64,000 bases of DNA. It comes from Advenella alkanexedens. Lineage in GTDB: Bacteria > Pseudomonadota > Gammaproteobacteria > Burkholderiales > Burkholderiaceae_B. The translations under genes were made by a program, and so were the position numbers. The DNA lies in assembly GCF_019132845.1 (NCBI RefSeq), contig NZ_JAHSPR010000005.1, positions 124,001 through 188,000 on the forward strand. Reading direction: 5' to 3'. This document shows positions 1 through 9,237 of this stretch, in pieces (the stretch's first letter is position 1; every line of letters begins with the position of its first letter). The notes beneath the pieces are model-generated. The model ran no database searches and was not told the DNA's origin. It worked only from the letters and a program-made list of their open reading frames with translations.

Positions 1-785
1 TTGCCGCCCAGCTTGAAGAGCACGTACGTGCCTATGATGTGGATATCATGAACCTGCAGCGTGCCGAAGAACTGATTCCTGGCGATAAGGAAATTTCCGT
101 CAGGATGGAAAATGGTGCCGTACTGAAAAGTAAAACCGTTATTCTGGCGACTGGTGCCCGTTGGCGCAACATCAATGTTCCCGGTGAACAGGAATATCGT
201 ACCAAGGGTGTTGCTTACTGCCCGCACTGTGATGGTCCATTGTTTAAAGGTAAACGGGTTGCCGTTATTGGTGGCGGTAACTCGGGTGTAGAGGCGGCAA
301 TCGACCTGGCCGGTGTCGTAGCCCATGTGACATTGATTGAGTTCGGAGACCTGTTGCGTGCCGATGATGTATTGCAACGTAAACTGCGCAGCTTGCCTAA
401 CGTTGATATCATTGTGTCTGCCCAAACCACCGAGATTCATGGTGATGGCAACAAGGTAAATGGCTTGTCTTATAAAGACCGCACAACCGAAGCTATCCAT
501 AAAATCGATCTGGAAGGCGTATTTATCCAGATTGGTCTGGTACCCAATACAGAATGGCTCAAAGGTACTGTTAATTTAAGCAAGCACGGTGAAATCGAGA
601 TTGATGCCAAAGGCCAGACATCGGTTCCCGGGGTGTTTGCCGCCGGTGATGTAACCACGGTTCCCTACAAGCAGATTGTGATTGCAATTGGCGAAGGTGC
701 AAAAGCTTCTTTGAGTGCTTTTGATCACATCATTCGTACTTCAGTGACCGAGGAAGAAACCAATTCCGAGGGTGTTGCAGCCTAG
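1..785 (+). CDS. ahpF: Alkyl hydroperoxide reductase subunit F, C-terminal part (5' end outside window)
   Basis: This is the C-terminal part of the flavoprotein that passes electrons from NADH to the peroxiredoxin AhpC, which reduces hydrogen and organic peroxides in the cytoplasm. The reading frame is open from base 3, so the first ATG inside (39) is not the true start. The redox-active CPHC motif ([11 protein letters not shown]) lies in the thioredoxin-reductase-like half. It is followed by the NAD(P)H-binding [10 protein letters not shown] motif and the C-terminal FAD-binding GVFAAGDVT motif. Full-length AhpF is about 520 residues, so roughly half is missing upstream, where ahpC would be expected. 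A hairpin terminator follows. A stand-alone thioredoxin reductase is less likely because the [23 protein letters not shown] segment is typical of AhpF. Confidence 0.93.
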   Translation, partial: AAQLEEHVRAYDVDIMNLQRAEELIPGDKEISVRMENGAVLKSKTVILATGARWRNINVPGEQEYRTKGVAYCPHCDGPLFKGKRVAVIGGGNSGVEAAIDLAGVVAHVTLIEFGDLLRADDVLQRKLRSLPNVDIIVSAQTTEIHGDGNKVNGLSYKDRTTEAIHKIDLEGVFIQIGLVPNTEWLKGTVNLSKHGEIEIDAKGQTSVPGVFAAGDVTTVPYKQIVIAIGEGAKASLSAFDHIIRTSVTEEETNSEGVAA

Positions 786-811
786 TTGCAGCTTATTCAG
801 AAGGTAGTTTG

Positions 812-843
812 AAATGGCACGTAAAAATACGTGCCATTTTTTA
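812..843. terminator. Bidirectional hairpin terminator between ahpF and the AceE-like gene
   Basis: There is a perfect 12-bp stem, AAATGGCACGTA (812-823) with TACGTGCCATTT (828-839), a 4-nt A loop and a T run. The flanking A/T runs on both sides allow it to serve both convergent genes. Confidence 0.85.
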
Positions 844-852
844 TATTTTTTA

Positions 853-3516
853 TCAAGCCAGTTGTTTAAGTGCCATTTGAACAATAGCCTGTGCGTTGAC
901 GCCAAAATGTTGACGTAATTCAGCGCGGGTATCGCTTCGGCCAAATCCGTCCGTACCGAGGGTGATGTATTTGCGTCCTGCCGGTACATAAGCACGGATT
1001 GATTCGGGCAGCATCCTGACGTAATCGCTGGCGGCAATAATTGGCCCTTTACTGTTTTGCAATTGTTCTTCAATAAAAGGCATTGCTGGCTGGTCGGAAG
1101 AATTGCTTGAATGTTCGCTGCGTTGGCCGTCACGGGCCAGCTCGGTCCAACTGGTAACGCTGAAAACATCGCATGCAATGCCTTGTGAGGACAATTCCCC
1201 GGCGGCAGCCAGGACTTCGGTAAGAATGGCACCGGAACCCAGCAGTGTGACGGCATTCTTTTCTTGCGTTCCAGATACTGACTGTGCCGGGTAGTGCCTG
1301 AAATGATAAGCACCTTTAAGGACATTTTTACGCATCCCGGGTTTCAGTGAAGGTTGCGGATAGTTTTCATTCATGACGGTAATGTAATAAAACACATCTT
1401 TTTGCTCCGTCATCATTTCCTTCGTGCCCTGTTCAATAATAACGGCCAGTTCACCCGCAAAAGCCGGGTCATAAGATTTGCAATTGGGAATGGTGGCAGA
1501 CCAGATATGACTGGAACCATCCTGGTGCTGCAAACCCTCGCCGCCAAGAGTGGTTTTGCCCGAGGTGGCACCAATCAGGAAACCACGCGGGCGCTGGTCG
1601 GCTGCCGCCCAGATCAAATCCCCAATACGCTGAAAACCGAACATGGAATAATAAATATAAAAAGGTAACATGGGAGTACCATGAGCACTATAGCTGGTTG
1701 CCGCAGCCACCCAACTGGAAATGGCCCCTGCTTCACTAATGCCTTCTTCAAGAATTTGGCCATCAAGTGCTTCACGATAACTCAGGATAGAACCGATATC
1801 TTCGGGCTCATACTGTTGGCCTACACTAGAGTAAATGCCCACCTGCTTGAACAGGTTGGCCATGCCGAAAGTGCGTGCTTCATCAGCGACAATGGGAACA
1901 ATCCGCTGGCCGATTTCATTATCTTTCAGGAGGTTGCCTAGCATGCGTACAAAAGCCATGGTGGTGGACATGTTTTTATTTTCGGCCTGCAAGGCAAAAC
2001 CGGCCCATTGTTCTACCGGTGAAGCCTGGCGTGTTGGTGTATCGGTATAGCGCTTGGGTAAATAACCCCCCAGTTTTTGACGCTGTGCATGTAAATAACG
2101 TATTTCTTCGCTGTTTTCATCGGGTCGGTAAAAATCCAGGTTAAGGGTTTGTTCATCGCTTAACGGCAAATTGAAACGATCCCTGAAGGCAAGCAACTCG
2201 GTGTCCCCGAGTTTTTTCTGTGAATGGGTGGTCATTTTCCCCTGGCCTGCATTGCCCATGCCATAACCTTTTTTGGTATGGGCCAGAATAACCGTGGGCT
2301 GTCCCTTATGATTGACGGCAGCCGCGTATGCCGCGTAAATTTTGACTATATCATGACCACCGCGACGGAGCTTGTCGATTTGTTCGTCGCTCATACCTTC
2401 AACCAACCGTTGAAGTGCTTCATTTTGCCCAAAAAAATGCTCACGGTTAAAGGCACCATCGTTAGCGGCAAAGGTTTGCATTTGTCCGTCAACGGTTTCG
2501 CCAAGAGCTTTTGTCAAGGCACCCGTCAGGTCTTTGGCAAACAGAGGGTCCCAGTCGCTGCCCCATAGCACTTTAATGACATTCCATCCGGCACCGGTAA
2601 ACAGGCGTTCCAGTTCTTTGATGACTTGTCCATTTCCCCTAACCGGGCCATCAAGACGTTGTAAATTGCAGTTGACGACCCAAACCAGGTTGTCCAGTTT
2701 TTCACGGGCAGCCAATGTCAGTGCGCTCATGGATTCGGGTTCATCCATTTCGCCGTCACCAAAAATGCCCCATACTTTGCGGTTTTCGCAGTTTTGCAAC
2801 TGACGATGTGTCAGATAATGCATGAAACGGGCCTGGTAAATGGAACTGATGGGACCAATTCCCATAGATCCGGTGGGAAATTGCCAGAAATCAGGCATCA
2901 GATACGGGTGAGGGTAGCTGCATAAGCCTTGTGCACCTTCACGGTTGGCACGCAACTCTTGCCTAAAAAAGCTTAAGTCCTTTTCAGTCAGGCGGTTTTC
3001 AAGAAAGGCGCGGGCATAAACTCCAGGAGCACTGTGAGGCTGGAAAAATACCAGATCTCCCTTATGGCCGTTTTCTGAGTTTTCACGGGCCCTGAAAAAG
3101 TGGTTGAAACCCACCTCAAACAAATCGGCAGCACTGGCGTAACTGGCAATATGCCCCCCCAATTCACCATAGGCGCTATTGGCCCTGACCACCATGGCCA
3201 GTGCATTCCAGCGTATCAAGGCACCCAGTTTTTCTTCTATCTTGATATTGCCGGGATAAGCAGGTTGTTGATCAAGAGAAATGGTATTTACGTAGGAACA
3301 ACTATTCACGGGAGCCGTTTTCTGTTGCCAGCTTATTTTTAATTGTTGGGCTAATACAGACAATTCATCCAGGATAAATGCGGCCCGTTCACGGCCATGG
3401 GTGGCGACCAGTGAATGCAATGAGTCTTTCCATTCCTGGGTCTCTTGCGGATCAATATCTGTTTGCAAAAGGGTCTTCATCATTGTCTCAATAGGTTTGG
3501 GTAATGGGGCATTCAT
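853..3516 (-). CDS. Homodimeric-type 2-oxoacid (pyruvate-family) dehydrogenase E1 component, AceE/MdeB-like
   Basis: This 887-residue protein belongs to the homodimeric AceE family. These enzymes are thiamine-diphosphate-dependent and decarboxylate pyruvate, or a related 2-oxoacid, and acylate the lipoyl group of E2. The TPP motif is clear (GDGEMDEPES through the NCNLQRLDGPVRGN region), as is the AceE-type C-terminal transketolase half (GISEAGAISSWVAAATSY). Length matches the family (about 885). No E2 (aceF) or E3 (lpd) gene is adjacent, unlike a housekeeping pdh operon. Instead a divergent Lrp/AsnC regulator lies 148 bp away. In Pseudomonas putida a paralogue, MdeB, is encoded with an Lrp-type regulator (MdeR) and is thought to act on 2-oxobutyrate from methionine. 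The neighbourhood fits such a dedicated paralogue, though no methionine gamma-lyase is present. Substrate is inference. Confidence 0.9.
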   Translation of the reverse strand: MNAPLPKPIETMMKTLLQTDIDPQETQEWKDSLHSLVATHGRERAAFILDELSVLAQQLKISWQQKTAPVNSCSYVNTISLDQQPAYPGNIKIEEKLGALIRWNALAMVVRANSAYGELGGHIASYASAADLFEVGFNHFFRARENSENGHKGDLVFFQPHSAPGVYARAFLENRLTEKDLSFFRQELRANREGAQGLCSYPHPYLMPDFWQFPTGSMGIGPISSIYQARFMHYLTHRQLQNCENRKVWGIFGDGEMDEPESMSALTLAAREKLDNLVWVVNCNLQRLDGPVRGNGQVIKELERLFTGAGWNVIKVLWGSDWDPLFAKDLTGALTKALGETVDGQMQTFAANDGAFNREHFFGQNEALQRLVEGMSDEQIDKLRRGGHDIVKIYAAYAAAVNHKGQPTVILAHTKKGYGMGNAGQGKMTTHSQKKLGDTELLAFRDRFNLPLSDEQTLNLDFYRPDENSEEIRYLHAQRQKLGGYLPKRYTDTPTRQASPVEQWAGFALQAENKNMSTTMAFVRMLGNLLKDNEIGQRIVPIVADEARTFGMANLFKQVGIYSSVGQQYEPEDIGSILSYREALDGQILEEGISEAGAISSWVAAATSYSAHGTPMLPFYIYYSMFGFQRIGDLIWAAADQRPRGFLIGATSGKTTLGGEGLQHQDGSSHIWSATIPNCKSYDPAFAGELAVIIEQGTKEMMTEQKDVFYYITVMNENYPQPSLKPGMRKNVLKGAYHFRHYPAQSVSGTQEKNAVTLLGSGAILTEVLAAAGELSSQGIACDVFSVTSWTELARDGQRSEHSSNSSDQPAMPFIEEQLQNSKGPIIAASDYVRMLPESIRAYVPAGRKYITLGTDGFGRSDTRAELRQHFGVNAQAIVQMALKQLA

Positions 3517-3592
3517 ACGATTCCCTCCTTTTTATTAGCCATTTATTTTAAATATCCTGCTTGATATTCTAATTAAAATACCCAAAAATGAG

Positions 3593-3630
3593 ATGCTGAA
3601 TTTTTTGAGTAAAAATAGCAATTTCAGCAT
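3593..3630. promoter_or_regulatory. Inverted repeat between the AceE-like gene and the Lrp-type regulator
   Basis: ATGCTGAA (3593-3600) is repeated in inverse as TTCAGCAT (3623-3630) inside an AT-rich divergent intergenic region. Its position between an Lrp-family regulator and a metabolic gene suggests an operator for that regulator. It also overlaps the most upstream in-frame ATG of the regulator, which argues for the downstream start at 3665. Confidence 0.45.
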
Positions 3631-3664
3631 AAAATACTGTAAATATTATTTATGGCAGCATTTT

Positions 3665-4147
3665 ATGAAACTGGATTTGGTAGACCTTAGAATTTTGGAT
3701 GAACTTCAAAAAGACGGCTCTTTAAGTAATGTGGAGTTGTCAAGGCGAGTGCATTTATCGCCTTCACCTTGTCTGTCACGTGTCAAGGCGCTGGAAGAAA
3801 ACGGTATTATTTCCCGTTACGTGGCCCTGGCCAATCCTTCGACACTGGGACTGGATCTGAATGTTTTTATTTCTATCAGTCTGAAATCCCAGGACAAACA
3901 GGCACTTGCGGATTTCGAGCAACGAATTTCCGAGCACGATGAAGTCATGGAATGTTATTTAATGACTGGCGACTCTGATTATCTGATCAGGGTGGCGGTT
4001 ACCAATATTGGGGCACTGGAAAGATTCATCCTGGAGCAGTTAACCCCAATACCGGGTATTGACAAGATCCGTTCAAGCTTTGCGCTTAAGCAGGTTTTGT
4101 ATAAAACAGCCTTGCCCCTGACCCGGATACAGAATAAAACTGCTTAA
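3665..4147 (+). CDS. Lrp/AsnC-family transcriptional regulator
   Basis: This 160-residue protein has the classic Lrp layout. An N-terminal winged helix-turn-helix (DLRILDELQKDGSLSNVELS, then LSPSPCLSRVKALEENGII) is followed by an effector-binding RAM domain with the conserved YLMTGDSDYLIRV segment. Such proteins are octameric regulators that sense amino acids or 2-oxoacids. An in-frame ATG exists at 3593, but the family starts right before the HTH (MKLDLVDLRIL), so 3665 was chosen. It is divergent from the AceE-like gene and probably controls it, perhaps in response to an amino acid or 2-oxoacid. Its stop lies only 19 bp from the stop of tctA on the opposite strand. Confidence 0.9.
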   Translation: MKLDLVDLRILDELQKDGSLSNVELSRRVHLSPSPCLSRVKALEENGIISRYVALANPSTLGLDLNVFISISLKSQDKQALADFEQRISEHDEVMECYLMTGDSDYLIRVAVTNIGALERFILEQLTPIPGIDKIRSSFALKQVLYKTALPLTRIQNKTA

Positions 4148-4166
4148 GGAAGAGGCTTGGCTATTT

Positions 4167-5654
4167 TCAGGCAACCTTGCGCAGGCGTTTAAGCAGGAAG
4201 GGTACAAACAGGAACAGGAAAGAGAGGGTCAGGAAAATGATAGACATTGGACTCTCTACCAAGACTGCCGGATTTCCCTGTCCGGCAGCCAGTGCGGTAC
4301 GCAGCTGGTTTTCTGCCATAGGTCCCAGAATCAAGCCAATTAACAGGGGAGGGATGGGAAAATCATACACCCTCATGGCATAACCCATTAAACCGATCAA
4401 GGCCATGCATGCCAGGTCAAAAACCGAGCCTGAGACCCCCCAAATGCCAATCATGGCAAAAACGAGAATGCCGGCATATAACTGTGGTTTTGGAATGAGC
4501 AGGAGTTTGACCCAAATCCCAATGAGTGGCAGGTTAAGCACCAGCAACATAACGTTGCCAATATACAGCGAGGCAATTAGCCCCCAAATAAGTTCGGGAT
4601 TGCTGGTAAACAAAAAAGGCCCGGGTTGCAAGCCAAAATTCTGGAAGGCTGCCAGCAATATTGCGGCGGTGGCAGAGGTTGGCAAACCCAGCGTGAGCAG
4701 AGGTACCAGAATACCCGCTGCTGCCGCATTATTGGCCGCTTCCGGGCCTGCGACACCTTCAATAGCACCCTTGCCAAATTCATCTTTGTGCTTGGAGAGG
4801 TTTTTTTCAAGAGTATAAGAAAGCATGGTGGGTATTTCAGATCCGCCACCTGGTATCGCACCCATTGGGAAACCAATTACACTGCCACGAATCCATGGCA
4901 TGAAAGAGCGTTTCCAGTCGGATTTGCTCATCCACATTCCGCCCTTGACGGAAATGATTTCATCTTTCTGGTTTTTATAGCGACTGGCCACGTAAATGAT
5001 TTCACCCACTGCGAACAGGGAGACAAGAACAACAGTCAACTCCATACCATCCAGCAAATCCGCAAACCCTAAAGTCATACGGGGTTGACCGGTCATATTG
5101 TCAATACCGATGACTCCAAAGGCCAGTCCAATAAACAGGGAAATAAAACCACGAACCCGGGAGCTGCCCATGACGACAGCAACTGAAGTAAACGCCAGAA
5201 TAGTCAAGGCAAAATAATCGGCAGGCTTGAAATAAAAAGCCAGTTCCGCAACATAAGGGGCCGCAAAAGTTAGCGCAATCGTAGCGAGTGTGCCTGCGAC
5301 AAAAGACCCTATGGCTGCGGTAGCCAGTGCAGCGGCACCTCTTCCTGCCCGGGCCATTTTGTTACCTTCCAGGGCAGTCATCATGGAGCCGGCTTCACCG
5401 GGGGTATTAATTAAAATAGAGGTCGTGGACCCGCCATACATGGCCCCATAAAGAACACCCGCAAACATAATGAAGGCAGAAACCGGTCCTACAGAAACCG
5501 TAACCGGTAAAAGCAGGGCGATGGTAAGGGCAGGGCCAATGCCAGGTAAAATACCAATGGCAGTGCCCAGTGTGGAACCTATCAGTGCCCAAAACAGATT
5601 GGTAGGGGTAAGGGCAACGTCAAACCCATGAAGCAGTAAACCCAGTGTATCCAT
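4167..5654 (-). CDS. tctA: Tripartite tricarboxylate transporter, large membrane subunit TctA
   Basis: This is the large (about 12 TM) permease subunit of a TTT-family secondary transporter. It works with TctB and the periplasmic TctC to import citrate-like carboxylates. Its 495 residues match the family length. The two signature glycine-rich motifs are visible: [20 protein letters not shown] near the N-terminus and the mirrored [32 protein letters not shown] in the second half. It is the last gene of the tctC-tctB-tctA operon, 32 bp after tctB. Substrate cannot be read from sequence. Confidence 0.95.
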   Translation of the reverse strand: MDTLGLLLHGFDVALTPTNLFWALIGSTLGTAIGILPGIGPALTIALLLPVTVSVGPVSAFIMFAGVLYGAMYGGSTTSILINTPGEAGSMMTALEGNKMARAGRGAAALATAAIGSFVAGTLATIALTFAAPYVAELAFYFKPADYFALTILAFTSVAVVMGSSRVRGFISLFIGLAFGVIGIDNMTGQPRMTLGFADLLDGMELTVVLVSLFAVGEIIYVASRYKNQKDEIISVKGGMWMSKSDWKRSFMPWIRGSVIGFPMGAIPGGGSEIPTMLSYTLEKNLSKHKDEFGKGAIEGVAGPEAANNAAAAGILVPLLTLGLPTSATAAILLAAFQNFGLQPGPFLFTSNPELIWGLIASLYIGNVMLLVLNLPLIGIWVKLLLIPKPQLYAGILVFAMIGIWGVSGSVFDLACMALIGLMGYAMRVYDFPIPPLLIGLILGPMAENQLRTALAAGQGNPAVLVESPMSIIFLTLSFLFLFVPFLLKRLRKVA

Positions 5655-5686
5655 ATTTAACTTGAATTATTAATGTGGCAGGAGGA

Positions 5687-6211
5687 TTAAATGCCCAGCA
5701 AAGGAATAAAGTCTCCGAGCTGAAGCCCTAGCAGACTAAATAAATACCAGCTGGCCGAGCCAAGTATGAAACCGGAAATGAGGTTCAGCACAATTTGTTT
5801 TGAACCAAAAGCCAGTGTTACCAGGGTAAATGACACCATCGCGGTAATGGGAAGCCCCAAATGCTCAATAATCAAAACCGGAACAACGGCAGCTGCAAGG
5901 GCAATGAAAAACGCCCGTTTATCCATGGGCGTGTCACCTTCGGCATTTTCAGTATCCTGTGGTTCGAATTTCTCACCACGTGCTATTTGTATAAGTAAAA
6001 GCACGCCAAGTACGATCAGCCCGATACCGGTTCCGGTCACAAACAGGCCTGGGCCAATGGCAGAGTATCTGGCAGTATTGGCAAGCTCGTCGGCCGAATA
6101 CAGGCAAACCGCACCCATGAATACAACCACCAGCCCCAGCCACCAGGGCTTTGCAGGTGGTTGGGGTGTTGTATTAGCGGATGGAACAGCTTTATTGGAC
6201 AAGACCTGCAT
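5687..6211 (-). CDS. tctB: Tripartite tricarboxylate transporter, small membrane subunit TctB
   Basis: This is the small membrane subunit (174 residues, four predicted TM segments) of the TTT transporter. The weakly conserved TctB family is recognised by position, size and hydrophobic pattern: TM near residues 24-42, 53-73, and two in the C-terminal half after a charged cytoplasmic linker. Its start overlaps the end of tctC by 20 bp, indicating translational coupling. Confidence 0.88.
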   Translation of the reverse strand: MQVLSNKAVPSANTTPQPPAKPWWLGLVVVFMGAVCLYSADELANTARYSAIGPGLFVTGTGIGLIVLGVLLLIQIARGEKFEPQDTENAEGDTPMDKRAFFIALAAAVVPVLIIEHLGLPITAMVSFTLVTLAFGSKQIVLNLISGFILGSASWYLFSLLGLQLGDFIPLLGI

Positions 6212-7145
6212 CCTTCAGAATGGTGTTAATACGCTCGCTTTCGCTTTTTATAAAATCACCAAATTCAGCGCCAGCAAGGAAAAACTGATCCCAGCCTTGA
6301 GTTTGCAGAACCTGCTTCCATTCTGCGCTGTCATTCAGTTGAGTGAAGCGATCCACCCAAAGTTTGTAATTGTCCTCTGGCATTTCCGGGGCACCCAAAA
6401 TACCACGCCAGTTGGCAATTTCAACATCGAAACCGGCTTCCTTGAAAGTGGGGACGTCCAGGCCTTCCATGCGTTCTGCCGAGGTAATACCGAGGATTTT
6501 CACCCGATTTGATTTGGCAAACTGCTGGAATTCTGAAATGCCGGAAATACCTGCCTTGAGGGTTCCGTTGACAATGCCGGTAACGGTATCGGCACCACCG
6601 GCCTGTGGAATGTAATTCAGATCTTTGACAGGTACGTTACCAGCTTGTGCCAAGAGGGCCAGGGCGATATGGTCAACACCACCGGCTGAGCCACCACCGA
6701 CGGGCGTTCCGCCTGGGTTTTCTTTGAGTGCTTTGACAAAATCATCCAGATTCTTGTAGGGAGAGTCGGGACGGACGGCAATAACCAGATATTCAGCCGT
6801 TAAACGAGCCACTGGCTTGAATTTGCTTAGGTCTATGGGGGATTTGTTTAGTGTGATGGATCCTACCGTAATAGCACCAAAAACAGCCAATGCATTGGCT
6901 TTGCCATCCTGGGTGTTTTGGAATTCCGCCAGACCGATGGTACCGCCAGCACCCCCTTTATTGGTAAAGTTAACGGGGCCGGTATAAATGCCCGCCTTGT
7001 TCATGGCACTAAATGCCTGGCGGCCGGTAGCATCCCAGCCACCACCCGGGTTGGCGGGTAGCATGACACTAACCTGTGCATAGGCAGCGCTGCTGAACAT
7101 GACAGCAGCGGTAAAAAGAGTGCGCAAAAAATTGTTTCGTTTCAT
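6192..7145 (-). CDS. tctC: Periplasmic substrate-binding protein of the TTT system (TctC/Bug family)
   Basis: This 317-residue exported solute receptor has an N-terminal signal peptide ending near AYAQ, followed by the Bug/TctC start VSVMLPANPGGGWDATGRQ. It also has the GGAGGTIGLAEF turn and the VGGGSAGGVDHIAL segment that shapes the carboxylate pocket. It is the first gene of the operon, so it should be the most abundantly expressed subunit. The Bug family is greatly expanded in Alcaligenaceae, and a second member lies at 58974-59978. Confidence 0.93.
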   Translation of the reverse strand: MKRNNFLRTLFTAAVMFSSAAYAQVSVMLPANPGGGWDATGRQAFSAMNKAGIYTGPVNFTNKGGAGGTIGLAEFQNTQDGKANALAVFGAITVGSITLNKSPIDLSKFKPVARLTAEYLVIAVRPDSPYKNLDDFVKALKENPGGTPVGGGSAGGVDHIALALLAQAGNVPVKDLNYIPQAGGADTVTGIVNGTLKAGISGISEFQQFAKSNRVKILGITSAERMEGLDVPTFKEAGFDVEIANWRGILGAPEMPEDNYKLWVDRFTQLNDSAEWKQVLQTQGWDQFFLAGAEFGDFIKSESERINTILKDAGLVQ

Positions 7146-7323
7146 GTCTACTCCAGTAAATGTGAATTATTGTCTGTTACGCTTTTAAGCTAGAATAGGT
7201 TGAAGCTATTGCTTTGTCAATAAGGGTTAAACAGATAAACCCGCAGATAACCCCGGCGATTGGATTGTCCTGATCGCCATTTATTTTGTAATTGAAAAAT
7301 CCAACAACAGGTGAACCTTGAAT

Positions 7324-7803
7324 ATGAGCAATCTTAAACGGTTTAATTTGTTTTTTTGTATGGGTATGATTGCGTTTAATGTAAACGCTGGCAGCATTGA
7401 TCCCAAAGTGCCTTATCCGGCAGCCAAGCCAAGCCAGGTGCGGCAAGTCATTGATCTTCCATCCGTGCCCGAAGAGGAAAATCTGAAAGTGCAATTGATG
7501 GTGGGCAAGACTTTAAAGGTTGACTGCAATCGGCAGTTTTTTGGTGGGGAACTTAAAGAGCACACTCTTGAGGGGTGGGGGTATCCTTATTACAGCATTG
7601 AGGCATTAAATGGCCCCATGGCAACCTTGATGGCTTGTCCTGATCAGGATTTGACCGAGCAGTTTGTTCAGCTTGGTGGCAATGACTTTTTGCTTGATTA
7701 CAATAGCCGTTTGCCAATTGTGGTTTATACACCGTCTGATGTGGAAGTGAAATATCGAATTTGGCAAGCAGGTGATAAAGTGGAAAAAGCCACTCAAGAA
7801 TAG
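7324..7803 (+). CDS. eco: Ecotin, periplasmic serine protease inhibitor
   Basis: Ecotin is a dimeric periplasmic inhibitor of trypsin-fold serine proteases such as neutrophil elastase. The 159-residue precursor has a signal peptide (cleavage probably after NVNA, residue 22) and the family motifs TLEGWGYPYY, MACPD and SRLPIVVYTP. Cys68 and Cys105 match the conserved disulfide that props the 80s loop. The reactive loop reads PMATLMACPD, putting Leu102 at P1 where E. coli ecotin has Met. Leucine should still favour elastase/chymotrypsin-like targets (inference). An in-frame TTG at 7318 is too close to the AGGTGA ribosome site at 7309-7314, so ATG 7324 is preferred. Confidence 0.95.
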   Translation: MSNLKRFNLFFCMGMIAFNVNAGSIDPKVPYPAAKPSQVRQVIDLPSVPEEENLKVQLMVGKTLKVDCNRQFFGGELKEHTLEGWGYPYYSIEALNGPMATLMACPDQDLTEQFVQLGGNDFLLDYNSRLPIVVYTPSDVEVKYRIWQAGDKVEKATQE

Positions 7804-7908
7804 CCGTCAGGCAAGCGCTGTTGGCATTATTTGTGTTACAGTCCAAGACAAAAATCTGGTTCGGGTTTATCGAGGTTCATCCCATAAATAATGGTTGTTA
7901 AAGTCAAA

Positions 7909-7945
7909 GGGTGTTGTCAAAGGAATTTTAACAACGCCCTTTTTT
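7909..7945. terminator. Terminator between ecotin and the AI-2E-family gene
   Basis: GGGTGTTGT (7909-7917) pairs with ACAACGCCC (7931-7939) with one G-T pair, followed by TTTTTT. It lies between convergent genes and can end transcription of ecotin. Confidence 0.75.
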
Positions 7946-7950
7946 AATTT

Positions 7951-9069
7951 TTATGTTTCAATGCTCTTGTCCTGTTCTTCATCAGGGTCAGCAGTCAAAT
8001 CAAGAGAGGCAGGAAACAGATCCCAGCATGAAATAAACAGTGCGGCCAATAAAGGACCAATCACGAAACCATTGGGACCAAAAACGGTCAGGCCACCGAT
8101 TGTGGAAATCAGAATGACGTAATCAGGCAGTTTTGTATCTTTACCGACCAGTAAGGGTCGAAGTACGTTATCGGTAAGACCAATCACCAGTACACCGAAA
8201 GATATCAGTACCACGCCATGCCAGGTTTCACCGGTGACGAGAAAATAAATGGATACCGGCAACCAGATGATGGCAGCACCGATAGCAGGTAACAAAGACA
8301 GGAAACCCATGATGGTTCCCCACAATAAAGAACCCTGGATGCCCAATACACTGAAAATGAACCCGCCCAATGCGCCTTGGGTAGCTGCGACCAGAATATT
8401 GCCCTTGACGGTTGCCTTGACAACGGTGGCAAATTTATTTAACAAATGCTGCTTTTGTTCATACTCAAGCGGAATCATCGATTTGATTTTATTCACCAGA
8501 TAGCCACCATCCCTGAGCAGGAAAAATAGCAAATACAGCATGATTCCAAAGGTAATCAGGAACTGGAAAGTGTCCTGACCAATAGTAAGGGCTTGATTTG
8601 CCAGGAATTTGCTGGCTTGTGCTGCCGCTTCAGTCAGTTTTTCCCGCAGACCGAAAAGACTGTGAATTTCATAACGGTCAAGAATATCCTTAAAGAAAGG
8701 GGGGAGGTTTTGGATGATTTGCTCAAAATACAAACCTAAATTAAGCTCACCGGATTGGACTCTTTGATAGAGCAATGAAATTTCTTTTATTAGGGAGGTG
8801 GTGATGGTAATGAGCGGAATGATGACCAATAGCAATGCACTTACCAACGTTATCAGGGCTGCAGTATTGGGCGACTTGGGTATTTTTTTTAGAAGCCATA
8901 AATTAAGGGGCCTGAACAGAACAGCGAAAATGACCGCCCAGAAAATGGCACCGTAATAGGGCAAGAGCAACCATATAAAGCCAATGGAAACACCAATTAG
9001 CAAAAGAAGAAAAAAGTGATACTGGGTACTGTTTTTATTTTGATTCGGCGACATCATGTGTCCGTACAA
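7951..9069 (-). CDS. AI-2E family (PerM/YdiK-type) membrane transporter
   Basis: This 372-residue inner-membrane protein has about eight TM segments: an N-terminal block near residues 18-50 and 68-90, and a C-terminal block from about 150 to 350. A hydrophilic stretch around residues 95-145 separates them. The C-terminal GLTVFGPNGFVIGPLLAAL segment is the family signature (usually GLxxFGxxGxxxGPL). The family includes TqsA (autoinducer-2 export) and cation/proton antiporters, so substrate is unknown. Starts are possible at 9069 and at Met codons a few residues downstream. It is a single gene, divergent from the lipoprotein at 9238. Confidence 0.88.
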   Translation of the reverse strand: MYGHMMSPNQNKNSTQYHFFLLLLIGVSIGFIWLLLPYYGAIFWAVIFAVLFRPLNLWLLKKIPKSPNTAALITLVSALLLVIIPLITITTSLIKEISLLYQRVQSGELNLGLYFEQIIQNLPPFFKDILDRYEIHSLFGLREKLTEAAAQASKFLANQALTIGQDTFQFLITFGIMLYLLFFLLRDGGYLVNKIKSMIPLEYEQKQHLLNKFATVVKATVKGNILVAATQGALGGFIFSVLGIQGSLLWGTIMGFLSLLPAIGAAIIWLPVSIYFLVTGETWHGVVLISFGVLVIGLTDNVLRPLLVGKDTKLPDYVILISTIGGLTVFGPNGFVIGPLLAALFISCWDLFPASLDLTADPDEEQDKSIET

Positions 9070-9237
9070 TAACGGGTTGATAGGTAGACAAGAAAGAAGG
9101 CATTTTCCAAAGCCCGGTAAAAACGTCAGTATAGTTGATTTTGCTTATTTTTCCATAAGGTGATGTGGATGGTCAGCATGCATCCATTGCTTTACAATAA
9201 TTATTATTCTTATGTATTACTTGTATTACAGGACAGT

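Noticed and set aside
741-1325. 194-codon minus-strand frame at the 3' end of the AceE-like gene
   Set aside because: It is a different frame of the same strand as a clear gene and shows no domain; an out-of-frame shadow.
7177-7494. 105-codon minus-strand frame over the ecotin start
   Set aside because: It is antisense to a well-recognised gene, lacks family features and has no start context.
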